Shown: positions 1 through 11,855, counted from the first letter of the stretch. The stretch: DNA of 64,000 bases from Sphingomonas sp. LY54 (GCF_035594035.1 NZ_CP141588.1:2005501-2069500), one strand, 5' to 3'. Notes: generated by a model from the letters alone, not told the origin. Numbers and translations are program-made.

Positions 1-380
1 CGCCGGCAGGGGGGCGATGCCGAACGCCAGGCCCTTGGCCGCGCCGAACGTGCCGTAGGCGGCGAGCCCGAAAGCGTCGAGCCAGAGGAGGGCATTGCGC
101 TCCCACCAGCGGCGCGGGGTCGACCAGACGATCAAGGCCGCGGCGATGCAGATGAGAAGAATGCTGTCGCGGCCGACCCAGAAAACCGGCGCCCCGATCA
201 GCAGGTCGCGGATCGTGCCGCCGCCGACGCCCGTGATCACTGCGAAGAAGACGAAGGTCACCAGCGTCTGGCTCTTCTGGGCCGCGACCAGCGCGCCCGA
301 CAAAGCGAACACGGCGATGCCTGCCAGATCGAGATAGGCGAGCAGAGGAGCGACGGCAGGGTGGAGCGGATCCGGCGTCA
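1..380 (-). CDS. TRIC-type (UPF0126) cation channel family protein, partial
   Basis: Reading leftward from an ATG at 380, the frame stays open to the window edge, so about 126 N-terminal residues are present and the 3' end is missing. The product is a polytopic membrane protein. Hydrophobic segments alternate with the hallmarks of the family: GALVAAQK, then GVGGGTIRDLLIG, then a positively charged loop with RRWWERN. The GGGTIRD(L) motif is typical of the YicG/YadS (UPF0126) family, whose members are related to trimeric intracellular cation channels. It begins 8 bases after the stop of the PepSY gene and probably shares its transcript. The ion carried cannot be told from the sequence. Confidence 0.85.
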
Positions 381-388
381 TCGATTCA

Positions 389-1075
389 CTATCTTTTCCC
401 TGGAGGGCGGCGCCGGATGGTCATCGGCAGCATGACGAGGGCCATCAGCACGGCCGCGAAGGAGAGGGCGCTGAAGGCGACCAGCAACGGCGTGTTGAAA
501 TCGTCGCGCGTCTTGAGGTTCAGGATGTGGAGGCCCCAGAGAAAATCGTAGACCCGCCATAAATCGGTCCGCCGGGCGATGATGTCGCCGGTCGCCGCAT
601 CGACGTAGAAACGGGTGCCGTCGTCGAAGCTGACCCGCCACGCCTCGACCGGCCGGCGCAGCTCGACCGGCGGCGCCTCGGCCGATGTCCGGTCGACGGC
701 GGTGATGCGCGCGTCGCCGGTATAGCGTGCCTCCACCGCCTGCATCGCCTCGCGCGCGTTGAGCCCCGGCAGGAGGCGTCCGGTGGCGGGATCGGCGAGC
801 CTCGTGCCCCCGTCGGCGTAGCGGATCACCCATTTGGGGCCGCTCCAGCGCGGCTCGAGCGCAAGCGAGGCGACGGGGCGGGGGCCGATTGCCGGCGCGA
901 CCGGCGGCGCCGACAGGGCCAGCGGCCGAGCTTTTGCGACCAGATCCTCGCCGCGCACTCTTTCGATCGGCTGCGCCGCCATGAACAGGCCGCTGCCTGT
1001 CCAGATCAGCAGCGGGATGATGAGAATCCACCCCAGCCAGATGTGGACACGCCTCAGCGATGCTCGGACCTTCAC
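389..1075 (-). CDS. PepSY domain-containing membrane protein
   Basis: A 228-residue protein starting at a GTG, with a G-rich stretch (GGGGGCA) about 7 bases upstream. An N-terminal membrane segment (residues about 12-33, WILIIPLLIWTGSGLFMAA) is followed by a periplasmic part with two PepSY-like repeats, including the phrases RFYVDAATGDII and WRVSFDDGT. A C-terminal membrane segment ends in an Arg/Lys tail. The HxxxGW(I/L) N-terminus resembles short PepSY-associated TM proteins found near metal or redox genes, but nothing nearby confirms a metal-uptake role. The TRIC gene follows after 8 bases. Its molecular function is unknown. Confidence 0.8.
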   Translation of the reverse strand: MKVRASLRRVHIWLGWILIIPLLIWTGSGLFMAAQPIERVRGEDLVAKARPLALSAPPVAPAIGPRPVASLALEPRWSGPKWVIRYADGGTRLADPATGRLLPGLNAREAMQAVEARYTGDARITAVDRTSAEAPPVELRRPVEAWRVSFDDGTRFYVDAATGDIIARRTDLWRVYDFLWGLHILNLKTRDDFNTPLLVAFSALSFAAVLMALVMLPMTIRRRPPGKR

Positions 1076-1144
1076 GACAACTGCCCCCTACCCGGCAAGT
1101 GGAACGCGCAGTTTGTCAGCCCTTCGGCCCGAAAAGGAAAGCCC

Positions 1145-1780
1145 TCAGTCGAAGCGTTCGAGGCAACGCTGCATCACCGCCATGGGCGGGCCGCCCTTCG
1201 CCGCGACGGCCAGGGCTTCGCGACGCGCCCGCTGCTGCGCCGCCAGGTCCGGTCCGGCGCGGGCGCGCAGGCCCGGCCCAAGCCGCTGGTTCAGGCTCCG
1301 CGCGAGGCGATGATAATCGCCGAGCTGGCTGCCATAGTCGCCATCCTGGCGGGCGAGGGCGGTGGTGAGGAAGTCGCCGAGTTCGTCGCAGGCGAGCTGG
1401 GCGGCAAAGGCGTCGGGGGGCAAGGCGACCATCGCGATCTGCGTCGCCGGAAACGCTTCGCGGCATTCGGGGACCAAGTCCTGCCATTGGCCCGAGGTGA
1501 TCTCGCCCTCCAGTTCGGGCATGCGCTTCAGCACGGCGTTGGCCGCCTCCGCGTCGAACTCCTCGTCTGCGGCACCGGCGAGCAAGGCAAAATGGAGGAT
1601 CTGGCCCTGCGCGGAGAAAGGCAGTGCGGCCTTGATGTCGCCGGTCGCGGCGCGCGCTTCGGCCGCTGAGACCACGCCGCAGGTGGCGGCGCGATCGACC
1701 GGCGCTTCGGGCAGCGTCAGCGCCTTGGGCCCGCAGGAAGCCAGCACCAGAAGGGCGCCGGCAAAAAGGGAAAGCCGCAT
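1145..1780 (-). CDS. hypothetical lipoprotein
   Basis: A 211-residue protein with a lipoprotein signal (MRLSLFAGALLVLASC, lipobox LASC, lipidated Cys16), so it is expected to be membrane-anchored and periplasmic. The mature part has three further pairs of spaced cysteines and an Ala-rich helical C-terminus, and I recognise no domain. It lies 60 bases downstream of lpdA on the same strand, so read-through from the 2-oxoglutarate dehydrogenase operon is possible, but nothing links it to that enzyme. The ATG at 1780 is preceded closely by GCGAGG. Function is not assigned. Confidence 0.65.
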   Translation of the reverse strand: MRLSLFAGALLVLASCGPKALTLPEAPVDRAATCGVVSAAEARAATGDIKAALPFSAQGQILHFALLAGAADEEFDAEAANAVLKRMPELEGEITSGQWQDLVPECREAFPATQIAMVALPPDAFAAQLACDELGDFLTTALARQDGDYGSQLGDYHRLARSLNQRLGPGLRARAGPDLAAQQRARREALAVAAKGGPPMAVMQRCLERFD

Positions 1781-1840
1781 CCTCGCCTCGTTGAGAAACC
1801 GTAACGGTCTCCCAACGGGCGATCGGTGCGGCTGTTCCGC

Positions 1841-3235
1841 CTAGATGTGGATCGGCTTGCCGGTGACCGCCATCGCCGCTTCCTTGAACGCCTCGGAGTG
1901 CGTCGGATGGGCGTGGCAGGTGTAGGCGATGTCTTCGGACGTCGCGCCGAATTCCATCGCCTGCGCGGCCTGGGCGATCATCGTGCCGGCGACCGAGGCG
2001 ACCATCCACACGCCGAGCACGCGGTCGGTCTTGGCGTCGGCGATGACCTTCACGAAGCCGTCGGGCTCGCGGTTGGTCTTGGCGCGGCTGTTGGCCATCA
2101 TCGGGAACTTGCCGACCTTCACGTCGGCGCGCGACTTGGCTTCTTCCTCGGTGAGGCCGACGCCGGCGATCTCGGGCATGGTGTAGACCACGCTCGGGAT
2201 GACGTCGTGGTTCACGATTCCGGTCAGGCCGGCAATGTTCTCGGCCACGGCGATGCCTTCGTCCTCGGCCTTGTGGGCGAGCATCGGACCCGGGGCCACG
2301 TCGCCGATCGCCCAGATGCCCGGCACCTTGGTGCTGAAATCATGGTCGATTTCGACTTGGCCGCGCTGGTTGGTGGTAAGACCGGCCTTGTCGAGCGCGA
2401 GGCCTTCGGTGTTCGGGCGGCGGCCGATCGAGACGAGGACGGTGTCGGCCTCGATCGTCGTCGCCTCGCCGCCGGCCGCCGGCTCGACCGTCAGCACCAC
2501 GCCTTCGCCCTTGCGCTCGGCCTTGGTGACCTTGGTGCCGGTCTTGATGTCGAAGCCCTGCTTCTTGAAGATCTTGGCGGCTTCCTTGCGGACCTCGCCG
2601 TCCATGCCGGGCAGGATCTGGTCGAGAAACTCGACGACGGTAACCTTGGCGCCCAGGCGCCGCCACACCGAACCCAATTCGAGGCCGATCACGCCGCCGC
2701 CGATCACGACCATGTGGCCGGGGACTTTCTTCAGCTCGAGCGCGCTGGTCGAATCGACGATTGCCTCATGATCGATCTCGACGCCGGGTAGCGGAGTGAC
2801 GCTGGAGCCGGTGGCGATGACGATGTTCTTGGCGCGGACCTCGCGGTCGCCGACCTTGACGCTATTGGTGCCGGTAAAGGCGGCGCGGCCTTTCAGCCAC
2901 TCGACCTTGTTCTTCTTGAACAGGAACTCGATGCCGCCGGTTAGGCCCTTGATCGCCTCGAGGCGGGTGCCGTGCATGGCGTCGAGGTCGAGCTCGACCG
3001 GGCCGGTCTTGACGCCCCATTTGGCGAGTGTGCCGTGGCTCGCTTCCTCGAACAGCTCGGACGCGTGGAGCAAGGCCTTGGACGGAATGCAACCGACGTT
3101 GAGACAGGTGCCGCCGAGCGTCTCGCGGCTCTCCGCGCACGCCGTCTTGAGGCCGAGCTGGGCGGCGCGGATCGCCGCGACATAGCCGCCGGGGCCGGCG
3201 CCGATCACCAGAACGTCAAAGTCGAATTCAGCCAT
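1841..3235 (-). CDS. lpdA: dihydrolipoyl dehydrogenase (E3)
   Basis: This flavoprotein reoxidises the dihydrolipoyl arm of E2 with NAD+, in the cytoplasm, as part of the 2-oxoglutarate dehydrogenase complex. The 464-residue protein has an N-terminal FAD motif GAGPGGY (residues 12-18), the redox-active disulfide GGTCLNVGC (Cys44/Cys49), an NAD motif GGGVIGLELG, the second FAD motif AIGDVAPGPMLAHKA and the C-terminal acid-base pair HPTHSE (His443/Glu448). An in-frame GTG lies six bases upstream, but the ATG at 3235 has GAGG five bases away and fits the family N-terminus, so I chose it. It is last of the TCA genes in this run and is separated from sucB by a hairpin-forming repeat pair. Confidence 0.97.
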   Translation of the reverse strand: MAEFDFDVLVIGAGPGGYVAAIRAAQLGLKTACAESRETLGGTCLNVGCIPSKALLHASELFEEASHGTLAKWGVKTGPVELDLDAMHGTRLEAIKGLTGGIEFLFKKNKVEWLKGRAAFTGTNSVKVGDREVRAKNIVIATGSSVTPLPGVEIDHEAIVDSTSALELKKVPGHMVVIGGGVIGLELGSVWRRLGAKVTVVEFLDQILPGMDGEVRKEAAKIFKKQGFDIKTGTKVTKAERKGEGVVLTVEPAAGGEATTIEADTVLVSIGRRPNTEGLALDKAGLTTNQRGQVEIDHDFSTKVPGIWAIGDVAPGPMLAHKAEDEGIAVAENIAGLTGIVNHDVIPSVVYTMPEIAGVGLTEEEAKSRADVKVGKFPMMANSRAKTNREPDGFVKVIADAKTDRVLGVWMVASVAGTMIAQAAQAMEFGATSEDIAYTCHAHPTHSEAFKEAAMAVTGKPIHI

Positions 3236-3243
3236 TTTCACCT

Positions 3244-3310
3244 CGTTCCCCGGCGAAGGCCGGGGTCCAGCAAGACAGGAAGCCTGCGCCCCGGCTTTCG
3301 CCGGGGAACA
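3244..3310. repeat. inverted pair of REP-like palindromic elements between sucB and lpdA
   Basis: Two copies of a GC-rich element face each other: GTTCCCCGGCGAAGGCCGGGG at 3245-3265 and, inverted, CCCCGGCTTTCGCCGGGGAAC at about 3289-3308. Each copy is itself palindromic and the pair can form a longer cruciform or RNA stem. Related units occur at 18990, 32285 and 35112. Lying between two genes of one enzyme complex, the pair could shape transcript processing or stability, but that is inference. Confidence 0.75.
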
Positions 3311-3315
3311 GCCGT

Positions 3316-4566
3316 TTACAGATCGATCAGCAGGCGCGTCGGATCCTCGATCGCTTCCTTCATGCGGACGAGGAAGGTCACCGCCTCGCGGCCGTCGACC
3401 AGGCGGTGGTCGTAGGACAAAGCAAGATACATCATCGGGCGGGCGACGATCTGGCCGTCGAGGACGACCGGACGCTGCTCGATGCGGTGCATGCCGAGCA
3501 CGGCCGACTGCGGCGGGTTGATGATCGGGGTGGACAGCAGGGAGCCGAACACCCCGCCGTTGGAGATGGTGAAGGTGCCACCCTGCATCTCGGCCATGGT
3601 CAGCGTGCCTTCCTTGGCGCGCTTGCCGAAATCGGCGATGGTCTTCTCGATCTCGGCGAAGCTCATGGCGTGGGCGTCGCGGATCACCGGAACGACCAGG
3701 CCGTTGGGCGCCGACACTGCGACCGAGACGTCGAGATAATCGCGATAGACGATCTCCTCGCCCTCGATCGACGCGTTGACCGCCGGAACGTCGCGGGCGG
3801 CGAGCGCGGCCGCCTTCACGAAGAAGCCCATGAAGCCGAGGCGGATCTGGTGCTTCTTCTCGAACAGGTCCTTATACTTGGCCCGCGCCTCCATCACCGC
3901 CGTCATGTCGACGTCGTTGAAGGTGGTCAGCATCGCCGCCGTGTTCTGCGCTTCCTTGAGGCGCCGTGCGACCGTCTGGCGGAGGCGGGTCATGCGGACG
4001 CGCTCCTCGCGGCGTTCGCCGGCGGCGGCCGGCGTCTTCGCCTGCGGAGCGGCAGGCGCTGCCGGTGCTGCCGCAGCGGGCGCCGACTGCGTCTTGGCGG
4101 CGGCGAGCACGTCGTCCTTGGTCAGGCGCCCATCCTTGCCGGTGCCCTTGATCTTCGACGGGTCGAGATGATGTTCGAGCACGACGCGGCGCACCGCCGG
4201 CGACAAGGTGAGGTCGCCGCCGTCGGCGTGGGGCGCGTTCGGATCGCTCTTCAGCGCCGGAGTCTCGCCTGGGCCGGCGGGGTTGACCGCGGTCTCGGCC
4301 GGCTCGGCGGCGGGCGCGGCGGCGCCTGCGCCGGCGTCGATGCGCGCGATCACCGCGCCCACATTGACGGTGTCGCCTTCGGCCACGACATGCTCGCCCA
4401 TCGTGCCGGCGACCGGCGAGGGCACCTCCACGGCGACCTTGTCGGTCTCCAGGCTGGCGATCGGCTCGTCGAGCGCGACGGGATCGCCCGGCTGCTTCAG
4501 CCATTGGCCAAGAGTTGCCTCGGTGATCGATTCACCCAGCGTCGGTACGGTAACGTCGGTTGCCAT
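3316..4566 (-). CDS. sucB: dihydrolipoyllysine-residue succinyltransferase (E2 of 2-oxoglutarate dehydrogenase)
   Basis: This is the core acyltransferase of the 2-oxoglutarate dehydrogenase complex. It moves succinyl from the lipoyl arm to CoA. The 416-residue protein has, in order: a lipoyl domain (residues 1-77) with the lipoylated Lys43 in ETDKVAVEV; an Ala/Pro linker; a peripheral-subunit-binding domain (about 120-155, [19 protein letters not shown]); a second Ala/Pro-rich linker; and the catalytic domain ending with HRLVDGREA, which contains the active-site His387 and Asp391. It starts 11 bases after the sucA stop, so coupled translation is likely. A single lipoyl domain and this length are usual for the family. 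Confidence 0.97.
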   Translation of the reverse strand: MATDVTVPTLGESITEATLGQWLKQPGDPVALDEPIASLETDKVAVEVPSPVAGTMGEHVVAEGDTVNVGAVIARIDAGAGAAAPAAEPAETAVNPAGPGETPALKSDPNAPHADGGDLTLSPAVRRVVLEHHLDPSKIKGTGKDGRLTKDDVLAAAKTQSAPAAAAPAAPAAPQAKTPAAAGERREERVRMTRLRQTVARRLKEAQNTAAMLTTFNDVDMTAVMEARAKYKDLFEKKHQIRLGFMGFFVKAAALAARDVPAVNASIEGEEIVYRDYLDVSVAVSAPNGLVVPVIRDAHAMSFAEIEKTIADFGKRAKEGTLTMAEMQGGTFTISNGGVFGSLLSTPIINPPQSAVLGMHRIEQRPVVLDGQIVARPMMYLALSYDHRLVDGREAVTFLVRMKEAIEDPTRLLIDL

Positions 4567-4577
4567 TCTTTTCCCTC

Positions 4578-7385
4578 TTAACCCGCTTTGCGCTGTGCCA
4601 GCGCATCATCCGTGTGGCCGAGCGCGTCGGCGATCAGCGCCGTCTGCTCGGCGGCATGCCGCTTGGCCAGGCCGGTGGCCGGCGAAGCCGCCGCGGCGCG
4701 GCCGGCATAGCGTGCGCGCTGCGGCTTGATGCCGGCCTCGGCCAGGCATTGTTCGATGAACGGCTCGACGAAGAACCAGTAACCGTTGTTACGCGGCTCC
4801 TCCTGCGCCCAGACCACCTCTTCGAGGTTGGTCATGCGCTTCAGGCGCTCCACCAGCGGCTCCGACGGGAACGGATAGATCTGCTCCACGCGGACGATCG
4901 CGGTATTCTTGTCGCCGGCCTTGTCGCGCGCGTCGATCAGGTCGTAGGCGACCTTGCCGGTGCAGAGGACAAGGCGCTTCACCTCCGTGTCGGCCGGGGC
5001 CGACGGGTCGGAGAGGATGCGGCGGAAGTGGCTGTCGCCGCTGAAGTCGGCGAGGCTGGAGACCGCCATCTTGTGGCGCAGCAGCGACTTCGGCGTCATG
5101 ATCACCAGCGGCTTGCGGAAATCGCGGTGCATCTGGCGGCGGAGAACGTGGAAATAGTTCGCCGGCGTCGTGATGTTGGCGACCTGCATATTGTCCTCGG
5201 CGCAAAGCTGGAGGAAGCGCTCTGGGCGCGCCGAGCTGTGCTCGGGCCCCTGGCCCTCATAGCCGTGCGGCAGCAGCATCACGAGGCCCGAGGCGCGCAG
5301 CCACTTGGCCTCGCCGGCGGCGATGAACTGGTCGATCATCGTCTGGGCGCCGTTGACGAAGTCGCCGAACTGGGCCTCCCACAGCACGAGCGTCTTCGGG
5401 TCGGCGATCGAATAGCCATATTCGAAGCCAAGCACGCCATATTCGCTGAGCGGGGAATCGCGCACCTCGAACCGGGCCGGGCCGATCTTGGTCAGCGGGA
5501 TACATTTGTGGCCGTCCTTCTGGTCGACCCAGACGGCGTGGCGGTGGCTGAACGTGCCGCGGCCGCTGTCCTGGCCGGACAGGCGAACGTCGTAATCGTC
5601 GCGCAGAAGCGTGCCGAAGGCGAGGGCTTCGCCGGTCGCCCAGTCGAAATTCTCGCCGGTGGCGAACATCTCGCGCTTGGCGTCGAGAATGCGCAGCAGC
5701 GTCTTGTGCGGCTCGAGGTCGCCGGGGACTGTGGTCAGCGTCTCGCCGATTTCGCGGAGCACCTCTTCCGGCACGCTGGTCGCGACGTTGCGGCGGCCGG
5801 TCTCGGGCGTATCGGGCTTGCCGAGGCCGGTCCAGCGGCCTTCGAACCAGTCGGCCTTGTTGGGCAGATAGGTCTTTGCGGCGTCGAACTCGCCTTCGAG
5901 CATCTCGGTGAATTCGTTGACCCGCTGGTCGATCCAGGCCTGGTCCACGACGCCTTCCTCGATCAGGCGCTTGCCGTAGATCTCGGAGACGGGCGGATGC
6001 TTGCGGATCGCGGCATACATGAGCGGCTGCGTGAAGCTCGGCTCGTCGCCCTCATTGTGGCCGAAGCGGCGATAGCACCACATGTCGATCACGATGTCGC
6101 GGTTGAACTGCTGGCGATATTCGATCGCGAGCTTGCAGGCGAAGGTCACCGCCTCGGGATCGTCGCCGTTGACGTGCAGGATCGGCGCCTGGACCGACTT
6201 GGCAATGTCGGATGGGTAGGGCGACGAGCGCGCGAATTGCGGCGATGTGGTGAAGCCCACCTGGTTGTTGATCACGAAGTGCAGGGTGCCGCCGGTGCCG
6301 TAACCCGGCAGGCCGGAGAAGCCGAAGCATTCCGCGACGATGCCCTGGCCCGCAAAGGCGGCGTCGCCGTGCAGGAGTACCGGCAGGACCTGGTCGCCCT
6401 CGATGTCGCCCTTGTGGGTCTGGGTCGCCCGCACCTTGCCGAGCACGACCGGATTGACCGCCTCGAGGTGGCTGGGGTTGGGAACCAGCGACATGTGCAC
6501 CTTGATGCCGTCGAACTCGCGGTCCGACGAGGTGCCGAGATGGTATTTGACGTCGCCCGAACCGCCGACATCCTCAGGGTTGGCCGAACCGCCGGCGAAC
6601 TCGCTGAAAATCGCGCGATAGGGCTTGGCCATCACGTTGGCGAGGACGTTCAGGCGGCCGCGATGGGCCATGCCGAACACGATCTCGTTGACGCCCATCT
6701 GGCCGCCATATTTGATCACGCTCTCGAGCGCCGGGATCATCGACTCACCGCCGTCCAGGCCGAAGCGCTTGGTGCCGACATATTTCTTGGCGAGGAAGCG
6801 CTCCCACTGCTCGCCCTGGATCACCTTGGCGAGGATCGACTGCTTGCCCTCGGGGGTGAAGCTGATCGTGGCGTCCTTGCCCTCCATCCGCTCCTGCAGG
6901 AAGCGGCGTTCCTCCAGGTCGTTGATGTGCATGTAATCGAGGCCGACATTGCCGCAATAATTGGCGCGCAGCACGGCGACGATCTGGCGGACGGTCGCGA
7001 ATTCGAAGCCGAGCGTGCCGCCGAGATAGACCGGGCGGTCGAGCGCATCGCTTGCGAAGCCGTGGAATTCGGGGGTGAGGTCGGCGGGCAGGTCGCGCTG
7101 GGCGAGGCCGAGCGGATCGAGATTGGCGGCGAGGTGGCCGCGCACCCGGTAGGTGCGGATCAGCATCATCGCGCGGATCGAATCGTCCGCCGCCTGCTTG
7201 ATGTCGGCGTCGGACTTGCCGGCCGAAACCGCCGCGGTCTTGGCCTTGTCGCGCACCGCCTCGATGGCCATGCGAGTGGGATCGAGGCCGGCATTGAGCT
7301 CGTCGAGCTCGCTGATCGGCCAATTGTTGCGGGCCCAGCTAGGGCCCTGTTCCTGTTCGCTCTCGCCGAACATATCCACGGTCAT
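4578..7385 (-). CDS. sucA: 2-oxoglutarate dehydrogenase E1 component
   Basis: This thiamine-diphosphate enzyme decarboxylates 2-oxoglutarate and succinylates the lipoyl arm of SucB. It carries the family landmarks [16 protein letters not shown] (about residue 80), [36 protein letters not shown] and the C-terminal EEPRNNGYW. The frame is open back to a TTG at 7415, but I place the start at the ATG at 7385 (935 aa) because AGAAGG sits just upstream. The first 60 residues lack the SYLxGAN/YIExLY-type segment usual at the E1o N-terminus, and sucD leaves no room for it upstream. It lies 52 bases after sucD and upstream of sucB. Confidence 0.95.
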   Translation of the reverse strand: MTVDMFGESEQEQGPSWARNNWPISELDELNAGLDPTRMAIEAVRDKAKTAAVSAGKSDADIKQAADDSIRAMMLIRTYRVRGHLAANLDPLGLAQRDLPADLTPEFHGFASDALDRPVYLGGTLGFEFATVRQIVAVLRANYCGNVGLDYMHINDLEERRFLQERMEGKDATISFTPEGKQSILAKVIQGEQWERFLAKKYVGTKRFGLDGGESMIPALESVIKYGGQMGVNEIVFGMAHRGRLNVLANVMAKPYRAIFSEFAGGSANPEDVGGSGDVKYHLGTSSDREFDGIKVHMSLVPNPSHLEAVNPVVLGKVRATQTHKGDIEGDQVLPVLLHGDAAFAGQGIVAECFGFSGLPGYGTGGTLHFVINNQVGFTTSPQFARSSPYPSDIAKSVQAPILHVNGDDPEAVTFACKLAIEYRQQFNRDIVIDMWCYRRFGHNEGDEPSFTQPLMYAAIRKHPPVSEIYGKRLIEEGVVDQAWIDQRVNEFTEMLEGEFDAAKTYLPNKADWFEGRWTGLGKPDTPETGRRNVATSVPEEVLREIGETLTTVPGDLEPHKTLLRILDAKREMFATGENFDWATGEALAFGTLLRDDYDVRLSGQDSGRGTFSHRHAVWVDQKDGHKCIPLTKIGPARFEVRDSPLSEYGVLGFEYGYSIADPKTLVLWEAQFGDFVNGAQTMIDQFIAAGEAKWLRASGLVMLLPHGYEGQGPEHSSARPERFLQLCAEDNMQVANITTPANYFHVLRRQMHRDFRKPLVIMTPKSLLRHKMAVSSLADFSGDSHFRRILSDPSAPADTEVKRLVLCTGKVAYDLIDARDKAGDKNTAIVRVEQIYPFPSEPLVERLKRMTNLEEVVWAQEEPRNNGYWFFVEPFIEQCLAEAGIKPQRARYAGRAAAASPATGLAKRHAAEQTALIADALGHTDDALAQRKAG

Positions 7386-7437
7386 ACGCCTTCTTGTCGT
7401 CGCGCGATCCCACAAACGCGCCGTCCTAACTGTTCCC

Positions 7438-8322
<885 letters not shown>

Positions 8323-8386
8323 TCGTTTTCCTTTAGCACCCTGGCGAATGCCGGGCCCAGTTTCCGGAATGGTGTGAGGTCAGTGC

Positions 8387-9367
<981 letters not shown>

Positions 9368-9499
9368 TTATTCAAGCGAGACCGGCTGCGGGCGCAGCCG
9401 AGGGATTTTGGGGCTCGCTTAGACCCTCGGGACGTAGGGGGCAACCGCCTCGCGGGACAATTTGTATCCCGTATTTTCCCTTGCAGCCATGCGCTGTGT

Positions 9500-10609
9500 C
9501 TATTCCGCGCCGTGGCCCGCGGCGAGATAGTCCTCGGACTGCATCTCGAGCAGGCGCGAGACGGTGCGCTCGAATTCGAACGTGCCCGTGCCCTGGGTGT
9601 AGAGTTCGGCCGGCTCGGCGTCAGCGGCGGCGAGCAGCTTCACCTTGTTCTCGTAGAGCGCGTCGATCAGGGTCACGAAGCGCGCCGCCTCGTTGCGCTT
9701 CTCCGGCCCCAGTTTCGGGATGCCGACGATCACCACGCTGTGATAGCGCCGGGCGATGGCGAGATAATCGGGCGCGCCGCGCGGCTCGCCGCACAGGCGC
9801 TTGAACGAGAAGACGGCAACGCCCTTCAACGCCTTGGGCACGTGCATGGTGCGCCCGCCCGGCACTGCGATGTCCTCGGACGGGACGTGGGCGCGGTCCT
9901 CGGGCGGGTAATCGGTGAGGCGGAAGAAGGCGTCGCGCAGCGCCACCGTGGCGACCGGGCCGTTGGGCACGTACCAGGTCGGCATCCCGCCCAGGCGGTC
10001 GAGCCGATAGTCGGTCGGGCCATTCAACGGCACCACGTCCAGCTCCCGCTCGATCAGGTCGATGAAGGGCAGGAACAGCTCGCGGTTGAGCCCGTCCTTG
10101 TAGAGGTCGCGCGGCGGGCGGTTCGATGTGGTGACGACGGTCACCCCCTGCTCGAGCAGCCGCGAAAAGAGCCGCGACAGGATCATCGCGTCGGCGCTGT
10201 TGTTGATCACCATCTCGTCGAAGGCGAGCAGGCGCGCCTCCGCGGCGATCGCCTCGGCCACCGGCGCGATCGGGTCGCCATTCTCGCGCTGGCGCTCGAC
10301 CCGCAGCCGGTCATGCACTTCGAGCATGAATTCGTGGAAATGGACGCGGCGCTTGGGCTCGACCGCGATCGTCTCGAAAGCGAGGTCCATCAGCATCGAT
10401 TTGCCGCGGCCGACACCGCCCCACATATAGACCCCGCGCGCCTTAGGCGGCGCCTTTCCGGTGAGCCGCGCCCACAGGCCCGGGCTGGCCGTTGCGGTAA
10501 GGTCATTCGCCAGCCGGTCGAGCACGGCAACCGCGCGCTGCTGGTCGGGATCGGGGCGCAATTCGCCCGCGGCCAGCAGTTCCCCATAGCGCTGCGAAAC
10601 AGCGGTCAC
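9500..10609 (-). CDS. zapE: AFG1/ZapE family ATPase
   Basis: This is a 369-residue AAA-like ATPase of the AFG1/ZapE family. The E. coli member acts at the division ring, and the mitochondrial relatives (AFG1/LACE1) handle respiratory-chain proteins. Walker A is GGVGRGKS (residues 64-71), followed by a Walker B region LLAFDEMVINNSADA and the sensor phrase TTSNRPP. The frame is open further upstream, but I place the start at the GTG at 10609. It overlaps the thioesterase stop as GTGA, and the homologous N-terminus begins there. Placement between the sdh genes and mdh matches its known alphaproteobacterial neighbourhood and suits a role around respiratory complexes (inference). Confidence 0.92.
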   Translation of the reverse strand: MTAVSQRYGELLAAGELRPDPDQQRAVAVLDRLANDLTATASPGLWARLTGKAPPKARGVYMWGGVGRGKSMLMDLAFETIAVEPKRRVHFHEFMLEVHDRLRVERQRENGDPIAPVAEAIAAEARLLAFDEMVINNSADAMILSRLFSRLLEQGVTVVTTSNRPPRDLYKDGLNRELFLPFIDLIERELDVVPLNGPTDYRLDRLGGMPTWYVPNGPVATVALRDAFFRLTDYPPEDRAHVPSEDIAVPGGRTMHVPKALKGVAVFSFKRLCGEPRGAPDYLAIARRYHSVVIVGIPKLGPEKRNEAARFVTLIDALYENKVKLLAAADAEPAELYTQGTGTFEFERTVSRLLEMQSEDYLAAGHGAE

Positions 10610-11049
10610 GCCTGGCCGACCTTGCGCAAAGTGCCCGAGAACGCGGCGACGGTGCGCCCCTCCTGCTCGATCATACCGCGGTAGAAGACCAAGCGGCCGC
10701 TTTCGCGCAGCAGCTCCACGCTCGCGTCGAGCGGCCGCCCGATCTCGCCGGCGGAGATGAACTGCACGGCGCAGTCGAGCGTCACGGCCCCGGTGTCGCT
10801 CATGCCCGCCATATGGCCGCCGGCGAACAGGGCCATGTCGATGAAGGTCAGGATGGCGCCGCCATGGACGGCGTCGCCGATATTGCCGTGGCGCTCTTCC
10901 GGAAACATGCGGCAGCGCGCCTTGCCCGGTCCTTCGGCGCGCACCAGCAACTTGCCGATCGTAGCGTTGAAGCGCGATTCGTCGGGCAGGGCCCACGTCC
11001 ACCAGCCCGGATAATCCGGATCGGGCTGGTGGCGGATGAGCGGGTGCAT
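10606..11049 (-). CDS. PaaI-type hotdog thioesterase
   Basis: A 147-residue single hotdog-fold protein. The characteristic segment is NIGDAVHGGAILTFIDMA (about residues 56-73). HGG followed by an acidic residue in the long helix is the usual catalytic layout of PaaI-like acyl-CoA thioesterases. It starts 7 bases after sdhB and its stop overlaps the zapE start (GTGA), so it appears translationally tied to both. The substrate is not predictable. A second thioesterase of the same broad family lies at 28380. Confidence 0.85.
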   Translation of the reverse strand: MHPLIRHQPDPDYPGWWTWALPDESRFNATIGKLLVRAEGPGKARCRMFPEERHGNIGDAVHGGAILTFIDMALFAGGHMAGMSDTGAVTLDCAVQFISAGEIGRPLDASVELLRESGRLVFYRGMIEQEGRTVAAFSGTLRKVGQA

Positions 11050-11056
11050 GCCGGCC

Positions 11057-11842
11057 TTAGACGGCCCGTTCGACGAGCAGCTTCTTGGTCTCGGCGATGG
11101 CCTTGGCCGGGTTGAGGCCCTTCGGGCACACGTTCGCGCAGTTCATGATCGTGTGGCAGCGGTAGAGGCGGAACGGATCCTCGAGCTCGTCGAGGCGCTC
11201 GCCGGTCATTTCGTCGCGGCTGTCGGCGAGCCAGCGATAGGCCTGGAGCAGGATGGCCGGGCCGAGGAAGCGGTCAGAGTTCCACCAATAGCTCGGGCAG
11301 GAGGTCGAGCAGCAGGCGCACAGGATGCACTCGTAGAGGCCGTCCAATTTGGCGCGATCCTCGGGCGACTGCAGCCGCTCCTTGCCCGAAGGCTCCGGCG
11401 TCTTGGTCTTCAGCCACGGCTCGATCGAGGCATATTGCGCGTAGAAATGGGTGAAATCGGGGACCAGGTCCTTCACCACATCCATGTGCGGCAGCGGCGT
11501 GATCCGCACGTCGCCCTTGATGTCCTCGATCGCGGTGGTGCAGGCGAGACCGTTGCGACCGTCCATGTTCATCGAGCACGAGCCGCAAATGCCCTCGCGG
11601 CACGAACGGCGGAAGGTCAGAGACGAATCCTGCTCGCTCTTCATCTTGATGAGCGCGTCGAGCACCATCGGCCCGCACGTGTCGAGATCCACCTCGAACG
11701 TGTCGTAGCGCGGATTTTCGCCCGTATCGGGGTCGTAGCGATAGACCTTGAACTTCTTGATCCGGGTTGCGCCGGGAGCGGCCTTATGCTCCCGGCCCTT
11801 GCCCTTGATCTTGCTGTTCTTCGGCAGGCTGAACTCGGCCAT
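11057..11842 (-). CDS. sdhB: succinate dehydrogenase iron-sulfur subunit
   Basis: This is the electron-transfer subunit of respiratory complex II, passing electrons from the SdhA flavin to ubiquinone. The 261-residue protein has an N-terminal plant-type [2Fe-2S] domain (CREGICGSC plus the later GLACT cysteine) and a C-terminal ferredoxin-like domain ([16 protein letters not shown] and [11 protein letters not shown]) for the [4Fe-4S] and [3Fe-4S] clusters. It lies on the cytoplasmic face of the inner membrane, bound to SdhC/SdhD. It is the last of the four sdh genes and starts 13 bases after the sdhA stop. Confidence 0.97.
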   Translation of the reverse strand: MAEFSLPKNSKIKGKGREHKAAPGATRIKKFKVYRYDPDTGENPRYDTFEVDLDTCGPMVLDALIKMKSEQDSSLTFRRSCREGICGSCSMNMDGRNGLACTTAIEDIKGDVRITPLPHMDVVKDLVPDFTHFYAQYASIEPWLKTKTPEPSGKERLQSPEDRAKLDGLYECILCACCSTSCPSYWWNSDRFLGPAILLQAYRWLADSRDEMTGERLDELEDPFRLYRCHTIMNCANVCPKGLNPAKAIAETKKLLVERAV

Positions 11843-11855
11843 GATCTTTGGATCC

